The translations under genes were made by a program, and so were the position numbers. The notes under the pieces were generated by a model. The model did not search any database and was not told the origin of the DNA. It saw only the letters and a list, made by a program, of their open reading frames with translations. Shown in pieces: positions 1 to 5,487 of a DNA stretch of 6,419 nt (position 1 is the first letter of the stretch; every line of letters starts with the position of its first letter). The DNA lies in NCBI GenBank assembly GCA_016793585.1, contig JAEUJR010000773.1, positions 1 through 6,419 of the forward strand. Direction: 5' to 3'. The stretch comes from Archangium sp. (GTDB lineage Bacteria > Myxococcota > Myxococcia > Myxococcales > Myxococcaceae).

Positions 1-663
1 ACCGACGTCATCGTGAAGATCCACGAGCCGAAAGCCTGGGGTGAAGGCCGCTTCGAGAAGTCGACGCCAGCCTCGCGCCTCGTCACGGTCGAAGAGTACG
101 GGCGCAAGTTCGAGTGCAACCTGACCGACTTCCTCGACACCGGGCTCTTCCTCGACCACCGCGTCACGCGAAAGCGCGTGGGCTCCGAGGCGGGCGGCAA
201 GCGCTTCTTGAACCTGTTCGCGTACACCGGCGCGTTCACGGTTCACGCCCTCGCGGGTGGAGCCGCCGCCACGACCACCGTCGACCTGAGCAACACCTAC
301 TGCGCGTGGGCCGAGCGCAACTTCGCGCTCAACGGTTTTTCTCCCGGCCCGAAACACCGCGTATTGCGTGACGACGTGCTCGCGTGGGTCGAACACGATC
401 GCGGCGAGTACGATCTCATCGTCGTCGACCCGCCCTCGTTCTCGTCGTCGAAGAAGATGGGCCGGCGCTTCGAGGTGCAGCGCGATCACGCGTGGCTCAT
501 CGAGCGCTGTCTCGATCGGCTCGCGACCGGCGGCACGCTCTACTTCTCGAACAACTTCCTCGAGTTCGAGCTCGACGACGATCTCACTCCGGCCGAAGAG
601 CTCAAGTCACAGCCACAGGACTTCCGTCAGAAGCTGCACCGCTGCTGGCGCTTCGTGAAGTGA
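1..663 (+). CDS. rlmKL: 23S rRNA methyltransferase, RlmK-type domain (5'-truncated)
   Basis: SAM-dependent methyltransferase resembling the C-terminal RlmK half of E. coli RlmKL, which makes m7G2069 in 23S rRNA during large-subunit assembly. The reading frame is open from base 1, so 220 residues are visible and the N-terminus lies outside the window; the GTG at 13 is an internal codon, not a convincing start. Counting from the first codon, FLDTGLFLDHR (44-54) is the family signature before the Rossmann fold, NLFAYTGAFT (71-80) is the SAM-binding loop, the acidic strand end is TTTVDLS (91-97), and DPPSFSSSKKM (143-153) corresponds to DPPTFSNSKRM of E. coli RlmKL. A C-terminal SQPQDF...HRCW (203-215) also matches the end of that protein. 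Whether an RlmL (m2G2445) half with a THUMP domain is fused upstream cannot be seen. It ends one base from the convergent gene at 665. The domain is secure; m7G2069 specificity is by family. Confidence 0.88.
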   Translation, partial: TDVIVKIHEPKAWGEGRFEKSTPASRLVTVEEYGRKFECNLTDFLDTGLFLDHRVTRKRVGSEAGGKRFLNLFAYTGAFTVHALAGGAAATTTVDLSNTYCAWAERNFALNGFSPGPKHRVLRDDVLAWVEHDRGEYDLIVVDPPSFSSSKKMGRRFEVQRDHAWLIERCLDRLATGGTLYFSNNFLEFELDDDLTPAEELKSQPQDFRQKLHRCWRFVK

Positions 664-664
664 C

Positions 665-1183
665 TCACTCGGGCGACGGCGAGAAGTACTGGTACGCCGC
701 AGCCATCGCGACCGCGAACACGAGCACGATGAGCACCGCGCGTGTCACCGGCGACATGCCCTCTTCTTGCGACGGAGCAACCGCCATCGGCAGCGCGTCT
801 CCGATGCCGTAGTACTGCCCTGCGTAGCGGGCGATGCGCAGGAACTCGTCGGTCACGGCGCCCGCGTCGGCTTCGAGCACCGTGCGCGCGAGCTGGGGAT
901 CGACGAGGCGCAGCGACAACGTGCGCGCGAGCTCGACGCCCGAGGTCAACACGTTCGCCAACAACTCGGTGCGATCAGAGAACGGCACCTTCAGCTCGAG
1001 GCCCGTCACCACCCCGGCTTCTTTCAGCGGCAGCGCCACCACGTCGCCCGAGGGAAACCGCCACACGAGCGCGCCGTCACCGCGCGTCACGCCGCCCCGT
1101 TCACGAATCGCCGCTTCGACGGGCGCCACCTCGAGGGGAGTGCCCGGCGCTCCCTGCAGCACCAGATCGTACGACGTCTGCAT
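665..1183 (-). CDS. Hypothetical tail-anchored membrane protein
   Basis: An unrecognised 172-residue protein. The first ~140 residues look soluble and mixed alpha/beta: alternating hydrophobic stretches such as ALVWRFPSGDVVALPLK (38-54), then helical segments around 73-121. One hydrophobic helix at about 148-166 (RAVLIVLVFAVAMAAAYQYF region) is followed by only a few residues (SPSPE). With no signal peptide, this suggests a C-terminally anchored protein with its main domain in the cytoplasm. No catalytic or metal-binding motif is visible and there is no cysteine. The start is ATG at 1183; the leader has only a weak purine stretch (AGAGTGG). It is divergent from the MBL hydrolase gene and convergent with the rRNA methyltransferase gene, with a single base between stop codons. 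The gene is real on codon use and fit between neighbours; its function is unknown. Confidence 0.72.
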   Translation of the reverse strand: MQTSYDLVLQGAPGTPLEVAPVEAAIRERGGVTRGDGALVWRFPSGDVVALPLKEAGVVTGLELKVPFSDRTELLANVLTSGVELARTLSLRLVDPQLARTVLEADAGAVTDEFLRIARYAGQYYGIGDALPMAVAPSQEEGMSPVTRAVLIVLVFAVAMAAAYQYFSPSPE

Positions 1184-1251
1184 GTCGCCACTCTGTCACG
1201 GCGCGGGCCAAAGAGCGCTCTGCCTCTCGGTGAACGTGAGACACTCTGGCC
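1184..1251. promoter_or_regulatory. Divergent intergenic region with a small palindrome
   Basis: These 68 bp separate the start codons of two divergent genes and must hold, or overlap, both promoters. A perfect 10-bp palindrome AGAGCGCTCT (1212-1221) lies close to the midpoint. TCACG (1196-1200) and CGTGA (1235-1239) form an outer inverted pair, each 12 nt from its gene's ATG, and CACTCTG occurs twice in direct orientation (1189-1195 and 1242-1248). No clear -35/-10 hexamers are visible. An operator role for the palindrome is inference only. Confidence 0.3.
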
Positions 1252-2103
1252 ATGCCCTTCGAGCTGGGTCCCCTGCAGGTTCACGAGGTGTGCGACGGCA
1301 CGGTCTCTCTCGATGGCGGAGCGATGTTCGGCGTCGTGCCCCGCCCGCTCTGGGAGCGTCACTTCACGCCTGACGCGCGCAACCGCATCACCTTCGCGCT
1401 GCGCTGCATGCTGGTCATCGATGGCAAACGCCGCATCCTCGTCGATGACGGCATCGGCACCCGCTGGGATGGCCGCCACCGCGATCTCTACGGCATCTCG
1501 AACGACGACCGGGGCATCGACGCCGGGTTGGCGCGCGCTGGCCTCACGCGCAACGACATCACCGACGTCGTCCTCACCCACCTGCACTTCGATCACGCCG
1601 GAGGCACCGTGCGCGACGACTCCGGCACCTCGTGCCTCAACTTCCCCAAAGCGACGTACCACCTGCAGCGCCGCCACTGGAAATGGGCGCACCAGGCGAC
1701 CGACAAAGATCGCGGCAGCTTCCGCCCAGACGACTTCGCGCCCCTCGAGAAGAGCGGGCAGCTGCACCTGCTCGAGGGCGGCACCGAGCTGTACCCGGGC
1801 GTGAACCTCTTCGTCTCGGAAGGCCACACCGTCGGGCTGCAGCTCGTGCGTCTCGAAGCCGGCGACCAGACGCTCGTGTTCTGCGGCGATCTCATTCCCA
1901 CGACCGCGCACCTCAAGCCCGCGTGGATCGCCGCGTACGATCTCTACCCACTCACGGTGATCGAAGAGAAGAAGCAGCTGCTCGCGCAGGCCGTCGAAGA
2001 GGGCTGGTTCCTCTTTCTCGAGCACGACCCGAACGTCGCCATGTGCACCGTGAAGGACGATGGCCACGGACAGGTCGTCGTCGACCGCGTCGTGTCCCTG
2101 TGA
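1252..2103 (+). CDS. Metallo-beta-lactamase-fold hydrolase
   Basis: A complete 283-residue MBL-fold metallohydrolase with a full dinuclear metal site: THLHFDHAGG (109-118) supplies H110, H112, D114 and H115; GHTVG gives H192; FCGD gives D213; and LEHDP gives H258. The N-terminal DGGAMFGVVPRPLW (21-34) and the LVDDGIG strand (63-69) are typical of a widespread subfamily of soluble MBL proteins that also contains lactonase-like members. The substrate cannot be read from sequence; ester, lactone or phosphoester hydrolysis are possible, and class B antibiotic resistance is unlikely because there is no signal peptide and the sequence belongs to another branch. The ATG at 1252 gives the expected family N-terminus, though no good Shine-Dalgarno precedes it. 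It is probably the first gene of an operon with the RlmI-type gene 13 bp downstream. Confidence 0.9.
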   Translation: MPFELGPLQVHEVCDGTVSLDGGAMFGVVPRPLWERHFTPDARNRITFALRCMLVIDGKRRILVDDGIGTRWDGRHRDLYGISNDDRGIDAGLARAGLTRNDITDVVLTHLHFDHAGGTVRDDSGTSCLNFPKATYHLQRRHWKWAHQATDKDRGSFRPDDFAPLEKSGQLHLLEGGTELYPGVNLFVSEGHTVGLQLVRLEAGDQTLVFCGDLIPTTAHLKPAWIAAYDLYPLTVIEEKKQLLAQAVEEGWFLFLEHDPNVAMCTVKDDGHGQVVVDRVVSL

Positions 2104-2104
2104 T

Positions 2105-2110
2105 GAAGGG
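2105..2110 (+). promoter_or_regulatory. Ribosome binding site that decides the rlmI start
   Basis: GAAGGG ends six bases before the ATG at 2117. It supports that start over the in-frame ATG at 2060, which lies inside the MBL gene and would add 19 residues of low-complexity Ser/Cys sequence unlike the family. The site sits inside an ATG-to-TGA five-codon frame (2103-2120). Confidence 0.6.
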
Positions 2111-2116
2111 TGCCTC

Positions 2117-3286
2117 ATGAAAGCCGGGACCGCGTGCATCACGAAGAAGGGCGTCGAACGTTGGAAGAACGGCCACCCGTGGATCTACGCGGCTGACGTC
2201 GAGTCGGTCGGCGCCGACGTGCAGGGCGGAGACGTCGTTCGGGTCGAAGACTCGCGCGGCTGGTTCCTCGGTCAGGCGCTCTACTCGAAGGCCTCGAAGA
2301 TCTCGCTGCGCTGGCTCTCGTGGGACGACGCGCCGATCGACGCCGACCTGTTCCGCAGTCGGCTCGAGGCCGCCGACGCGCTGCGCCGAAGGGAGTACCC
2401 CGACGACACCGCCTATCGCGTGGTGCACGGAGAGGCCGATCTCATTCCCGGCCTCGTGGTCGATCGGTTCGGTGACTACCTCTCGGTGCAGTTCCTCCAC
2501 GCCGGCACCGAGCGCCGCAAGCAGCTGTTCATCGACATCCTGACGAACCACTTCAAGCCGAAGGCGATCGTCAACCGCTCCGACGCGAACGTGCGCCACC
2601 TCGAGGGCCTCGAGCCCGAGAAGGGCGTGCTCACCGGCGAGCTGCCTCCCGTCATCACCTACCGCGAAGGCCACGTGGTGCTCGAGGCCGACCTGCTGCA
2701 CGGCCAGAAGACCGGCGCGTTCCTCGATCAGCGCGACAACCACGTGCGCGCGAGCGACTACGGCGCGGGCGAGGCACTCGACTGCTTCAGCTATGCCGGC
2801 GGCTTCGCGCTGCAGCTCGCGCTCAAGGCGAAGAAAGTCACCGCCGTCGAGATCAGCGAACCCGCCTGCGAGCAGATCAAGAAGAACGCCGAGCGGAACA
2901 AGCTGACCAACCTCGAGACCGTCTGCGCGAACGTCTTCGACTACCTGCGCGACACGCTCGACGAGGGCAAACGCTTCGACACCATCGTGCTCGACCCGCC
3001 CTCCTTCGCGAAGAACAAGGACGCGATCGCGGCGGCCACGCGCGGCTACAAGGAGATCAACCTGCGCGCGATGCAGCTGCTCAACCCTGGCGGCACGCTC
3101 ATCACCGCGAGCTGCACGCACCACATCGACGAGGTGAAGTTCGAAGAGATGCTCGACAGCGCGGCGGCCGACTCGAAGCGGCGCGTGCAGATCGTCGAGA
3201 AGCGCGGCGCCGGCAAGGATCACCCCGTGCTGCTGAGCCTGCGTGAGACGCGCTACCTCAAGTGCTTCGTGCTCCGGGTGCTCTGA
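2117..3286 (+). CDS. rlmI: 23S rRNA cytosine-C5 methyltransferase RlmI-type (PUA + MTase)
   Basis: A 389-residue enzyme close in length to E. coli RlmI (396), which makes m5C1962 in 23S rRNA. Residues ~5-75 form the PUA-type RNA-binding domain (KKGVERWKNGHPWIYAADV, then GDVVRVED and GWFLGQALYS). The middle segment includes VVHGEADLIPGLVVDRFGDY (102-121). The catalytic domain starts with GQKTGAFLDQRDNH (196-209). CFSYAGGF (223-230) is the SAM loop, VEIS (244-247) the acidic strand end, DPPSFAKNK (293-301) motif IV, and RGYKEINLRAM (309-319) is also conserved. ASCTHH (331-336) places a cysteine where the family has SCS, and KDHP (367-370) is the usual C-terminal motif. The start at 2117 is fixed by the ribosome binding site and family N-terminus. 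It lies 13 bp after the MBL stop and its own stop overlaps the next gene's ATG, so co-transcription is likely. Target base specificity is inferred from the family. Confidence 0.9.
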   Translation: MKAGTACITKKGVERWKNGHPWIYAADVESVGADVQGGDVVRVEDSRGWFLGQALYSKASKISLRWLSWDDAPIDADLFRSRLEAADALRRREYPDDTAYRVVHGEADLIPGLVVDRFGDYLSVQFLHAGTERRKQLFIDILTNHFKPKAIVNRSDANVRHLEGLEPEKGVLTGELPPVITYREGHVVLEADLLHGQKTGAFLDQRDNHVRASDYGAGEALDCFSYAGGFALQLALKAKKVTAVEISEPACEQIKKNAERNKLTNLETVCANVFDYLRDTLDEGKRFDTIVLDPPSFAKNKDAIAAATRGYKEINLRAMQLLNPGGTLITASCTHHIDEVKFEEMLDSAAADSKRRVQIVEKRGAGKDHPVLLSLRETRYLKCFVLRVL

Positions 3287-3681
3287 TGATCTTCACCGTG
3301 CTCGTCGCGTTGTCGCTCTCGCAGGAGCCGGTTCGCGGCACCGACGGGCCCGTCGCTGGAACCGTGTGCGCCGCCCCAGCCGACTGCAAGGTGCTCGAGG
3401 CGTCGTGCTCGACCGATGGCGGCGTCTCGTCGTGGCCCGCGCCGAAGCAGGGCCCGGCCTGCGGCTGCGTGAAGGGCGTCTGCCACTACCTGTGGATCGA
3501 GCCCGTCGCCTGCACGAGGGACTCGGAGTGTGCGCTATCGACCGAGCCGGTGCCGCACGCCATCAAGGCCGCACCAGCAAAGAAGAAGCAGCGCCCGTTT
3601 CGTCCCTGCAAGGACGGCGAGCGCCAGGCGGTCTGCGACGAAGCGACGAAGACGTGCTCCGTTCGTTCGTGGAAGTGCTGA
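3286..3681 (+). CDS. Small exported cysteine-rich protein, unknown function
   Basis: An unrecognised 131-residue protein with a short hydrophobic N-terminus (MIFTVLVALSLS) followed by a polar region, consistent with a secretory signal. The mature part has 12 cysteines (28, 34, 41, 59, 61, 66, 76, 82, 108, 117, 124, 131), an even number spaced like a disulfide-bonded extracytoplasmic protein, with a Lys/Pro-rich linker (98-106) between two cysteine groups. The pattern CGCVKGVC (59-66) recurs loosely as DEATKTCSVRSWKC (118-131), hinting at two related modules. The ATG overlaps the rlmI stop codon (TGATG, 3284-3288), suggesting translational coupling. An in-frame GTG at 3262 would add MLRAPGAL, giving the signal a positive n-region that the ATG form lacks, but no ribosome binding site is seen for it. 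Its position after rlmI may be only operon membership. No function is assigned. Confidence 0.68.
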   Translation: MIFTVLVALSLSQEPVRGTDGPVAGTVCAAPADCKVLEASCSTDGGVSSWPAPKQGPACGCVKGVCHYLWIEPVACTRDSECALSTEPVPHAIKAAPAKKKQRPFRPCKDGERQAVCDEATKTCSVRSWKC

Positions 3682-4698
3682 TCAGCTCTCTTCCGGCGGT
3701 GGCAGGCCCGAGCCGTTGCGCAGCGACAAGAAGAGCCCCGCCTGCACCATGAACATGAGCGCATAGCCGATGGGCGCCGCGATCATCACGCCCACGCAGA
3801 GCGCGAGAATGCCGGCGAGGATCATCAGGAACACCACCATGCCGGCGACGAAGGTGTAGCCGAACGTCGGCAGCCGATGCCCGCTGCCGAGCATCCACGC
3901 GCGGCGCAGGGCCTCCATCGCACCGCAGCCGCTGTAGACCAGCTCGAACTGCGCGAACGTGAGCGGCAACACGAGCCAGGTCAGGGCGAAGATCAACCCG
4001 CCACCACCGAGAATGATGATGATGAATGGCACCGGGCCGTCGAAGGCGTGCTTGAGGCCGCTCGACGAGAACGAGCCTCCACCTGCGAGCACCGCCACCG
4101 CGAAGATGAGGCCCAGGCCCACCACCATCGGCAGCGTCACCCCCATCGCGATGGCGAGCTGAATGCCGCCATAGCTCCACACCTTCTTCGCCTGCGTGAA
4201 CATGCGGGGGATCTCGACCTTGCGGCCATGCAGCGAGTCGATGGCCAGCCGCACCAGCCCCATCACGCCGATGCCCTGCACGAGAATGGTGACGATCATG
4301 CCGACGAAGAGGCCGACGACCATGACCACGATGCCCGGCCCGAGGCCGTTCCTGCCGCCGCTCGTCATCATGGCCTGGCCGATGCCCGAGAAGAGCTGCA
4401 TCACCACCTGCCCCACGACGCCGAGGCCCGCCATCACCGCGCCCGCGATGCCGAGCATCACGAGATCGCGGCGCCATGTGTCGAAGCAGTAGTTCCACAC
4501 GCGCGAGAAGTCGTAGTCGTCTCGCTTGAAGGGGAACGTGCCCAGCGCCTGCCGGCACGCCGGGCAGAGCGCGCCGGTGCGGTTGTCCGAACACACCGAG
4601 CACATGAAGTTGCCGCAGCGCGTGCACACCGAGTCGGCAGCAGACTCGACGTGAGTGGCGCACATCGCTCCCGGCGGAGCGGGTTGAGGCTGAAGCAT
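3682..4698 (-). CDS. Polytopic membrane protein with N-terminal B-box-like zinc finger
   Basis: A 338-residue protein with two parts. Residues 13-48 hold four paired ligand groups (C13/H16, C25/C28, C33/C36, C45/C48) spaced as in B-box or zinc-ribbon domains binding two zinc ions. After a linker containing FKRDDYDFSRVWNYCFDTWRRD (57-78) come about six hydrophobic segments: ~79-103, 121-148, 178-205, 222-247 and a long stretch 282-325 that can hold two helices. EALRRAWMLGSGH (262-274) resembles the amphipathic ALRRSW-type motif of YciC/DUF975 and the GDPD membrane domain families, which suggests a membrane-organising or transport role rather than an enzyme. The C-terminus is short (LPPPEES). 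The ATG at 4698 has a strong GGGAGGA ribosome binding site 8 nt upstream. The gene converges on the Cys-rich gene with zero spacing and is divergent from the YkgJ-type gene. The function is unknown; the domain reading is by pattern. Confidence 0.8.
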   Translation of the reverse strand: MLQPQPAPPGAMCATHVESAADSVCTRCGNFMCSVCSDNRTGALCPACRQALGTFPFKRDDYDFSRVWNYCFDTWRRDLVMLGIAGAVMAGLGVVGQVVMQLFSGIGQAMMTSGGRNGLGPGIVVMVVGLFVGMIVTILVQGIGVMGLVRLAIDSLHGRKVEIPRMFTQAKKVWSYGGIQLAIAMGVTLPMVVGLGLIFAVAVLAGGGSFSSSGLKHAFDGPVPFIIIILGGGGLIFALTWLVLPLTFAQFELVYSGCGAMEALRRAWMLGSGHRLPTFGYTFVAGMVVFLMILAGILALCVGVMIAAPIGYALMFMVQAGLFLSLRNGSGLPPPEES

Positions 4699-4790
4699 GT
4701 CGGTGTTCCTCCCGAGAAGACCGAAACGCTACCCCGCGAGCCCCCACGGCCGGTGCACATTCGCTCCCGCTGACGTACGCAGCGAGGCCG
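4699..4790. promoter_or_regulatory. Divergent intergenic region with ribosome binding site for the membrane protein
   Basis: These 92 bp separate two divergent start codons and must contain both promoters. On the - strand, GGGAGGA (4707-4713) lies 8 nt before the membrane-protein ATG and is a near-consensus Shine-Dalgarno. On the + strand, only a short GAGG (4784-4787) lies 3 nt before the YkgJ-type ATG. I see no reliable -35/-10 pair and no palindrome long enough to call an operator. Confidence 0.45.
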
Positions 4791-5270
4791 ATGCACGACG
4801 ACTCCGAAGACGGCGAAGTGCCAGCCCCGGTGCGGCGAATTCACGCGCTCGCCGAGACCCGCACGATCTTCACGAAGGCAGACGAGACCTATCGGCCATG
4901 GTCGTGCCCCTCGACCGCGGAGTGCTGCCAGCTGACGAAGACGGGCCGCCCACCGTGGCTGTGGCCCAGCGAGTGGGAGGTGCTGATGGAGCGCCTCAAG
5001 CGCGACAAACGCCCCCTGCCCGAACCACGGCCCGACGGCGCCTGTCCCTTCCTCGACGCGGGAGGCACCCGTTGCACCGTGTACGAGTCGAGGCCGTTCG
5101 GGTGCCGCACGTACTTCTGTCACCGCGTGCGTGGGCCGACACAGCAACCGACGATCGCGACGAACGATCTGCTCGACGATCTCGCTGGCGCGAACAAGGG
5201 GTGGAACGACGAGGCCGAGCCGAAGCCGCTGCTCTCGTGGCACGCCGAGGCGATCGCCCGACGCAGGTGA
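4791..5270 (+). CDS. YkgJ-family cysteine cluster protein
   Basis: A 159-residue cytoplasmic protein with the cysteine layout of the YkgJ/CxxCxxxCC family, thought to bind zinc or an Fe-S cluster. Seven cysteines are present: C39, the pair C45-C46, C85 (GACPFLD), C95 (TRCTVYESRP), C105 and C110 (FGCRTYFC). The segment CTVYESRPFGCRTYFC (95-110) is the best-conserved signature of the family. The first cluster here is C-x5-CC rather than the denser spacing of many members. The biochemical role of the family is not established. The ATG at 4791 has only a weak GAGG nearby. The gene is divergent from the zinc-finger membrane protein and is followed by 217 bp without a supported gene, so it is probably monocistronic. 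Family assignment is fairly secure; function is open. Confidence 0.82.
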   Translation: MHDDSEDGEVPAPVRRIHALAETRTIFTKADETYRPWSCPSTAECCQLTKTGRPPWLWPSEWEVLMERLKRDKRPLPEPRPDGACPFLDAGGTRCTVYESRPFGCRTYFCHRVRGPTQQPTIATNDLLDDLAGANKGWNDEAEPKPLLSWHAEAIARRR

Positions 5271-5487
5271 GCGCAGCGCGGAGGTCGAGGGAACGCCGAT
5301 CACGCTCGGACCCGAACGGTTGCTCACGTCCGCGAAGTCCTCACGAGTTCATTCAGCGACCGAACGGACAGCAGACCCGCGACATTGGCGAAGCCTCGCC
5401 CGCGGTCGCGCCCAGCGCATCGGGTTGCCACACTGCGGCGATGGGTGGGGTTGATGCTGGCCGCGCGTCGTGGTCTGCCGCACGCCC
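5271..5487. other. Intergenic region, no gene recognised
   Basis: These 217 bp lie between the YkgJ-type stop and the PHP lipoprotein start. They contain an 8-bp direct repeat CCGAACGG (5312-5319 and 5360-5367) and a small perfect stem GGCGA/TCGCC with a 4-nt loop (5387-5400) without a T tract. The region must carry the promoter of the PHP gene, but no convincing hexamers are visible. In the PHP frame a TGA at 5452-5454 bounds the possible start. Confidence 0.4.

Noticed and set aside
2060..2116. Upstream ATG extending the RlmI-type protein by 19 residues
   Set aside because: The extra residues overlap the MBL gene, do not resemble the family N-terminus and have no ribosome binding site, while ATG 2117 does.
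1087..2142. 351-codon open frame on the - strand
   Set aside because: It covers the MBL gene with all its metal ligands on the other strand, and runs into the tail-anchored gene in another frame. It is a shadow frame.
1952..3223. 423-codon open frame on the - strand
   Set aside because: It is antisense to the RlmI-type gene and the MBL 3' end. The product is low complexity (Val, Ala, Arg, Glu, Leu) and the opposite strand encodes a full-length known family.
3563..4747. 394-codon - strand frame over the membrane protein
   Set aside because: It is Arg/His/Ala-rich, without membrane segments or the cysteine pairs. The alternative frame has a strong ribosome binding site, a zinc head and hydrophobic helices.
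5387..5400. GGCGA/TCGCC stem-loop as a terminator
   Set aside because: The stem is only 5 bp, no T tract follows, and it lies over 110 bp after the nearest stop codon. Such stems are common by chance at this GC content.
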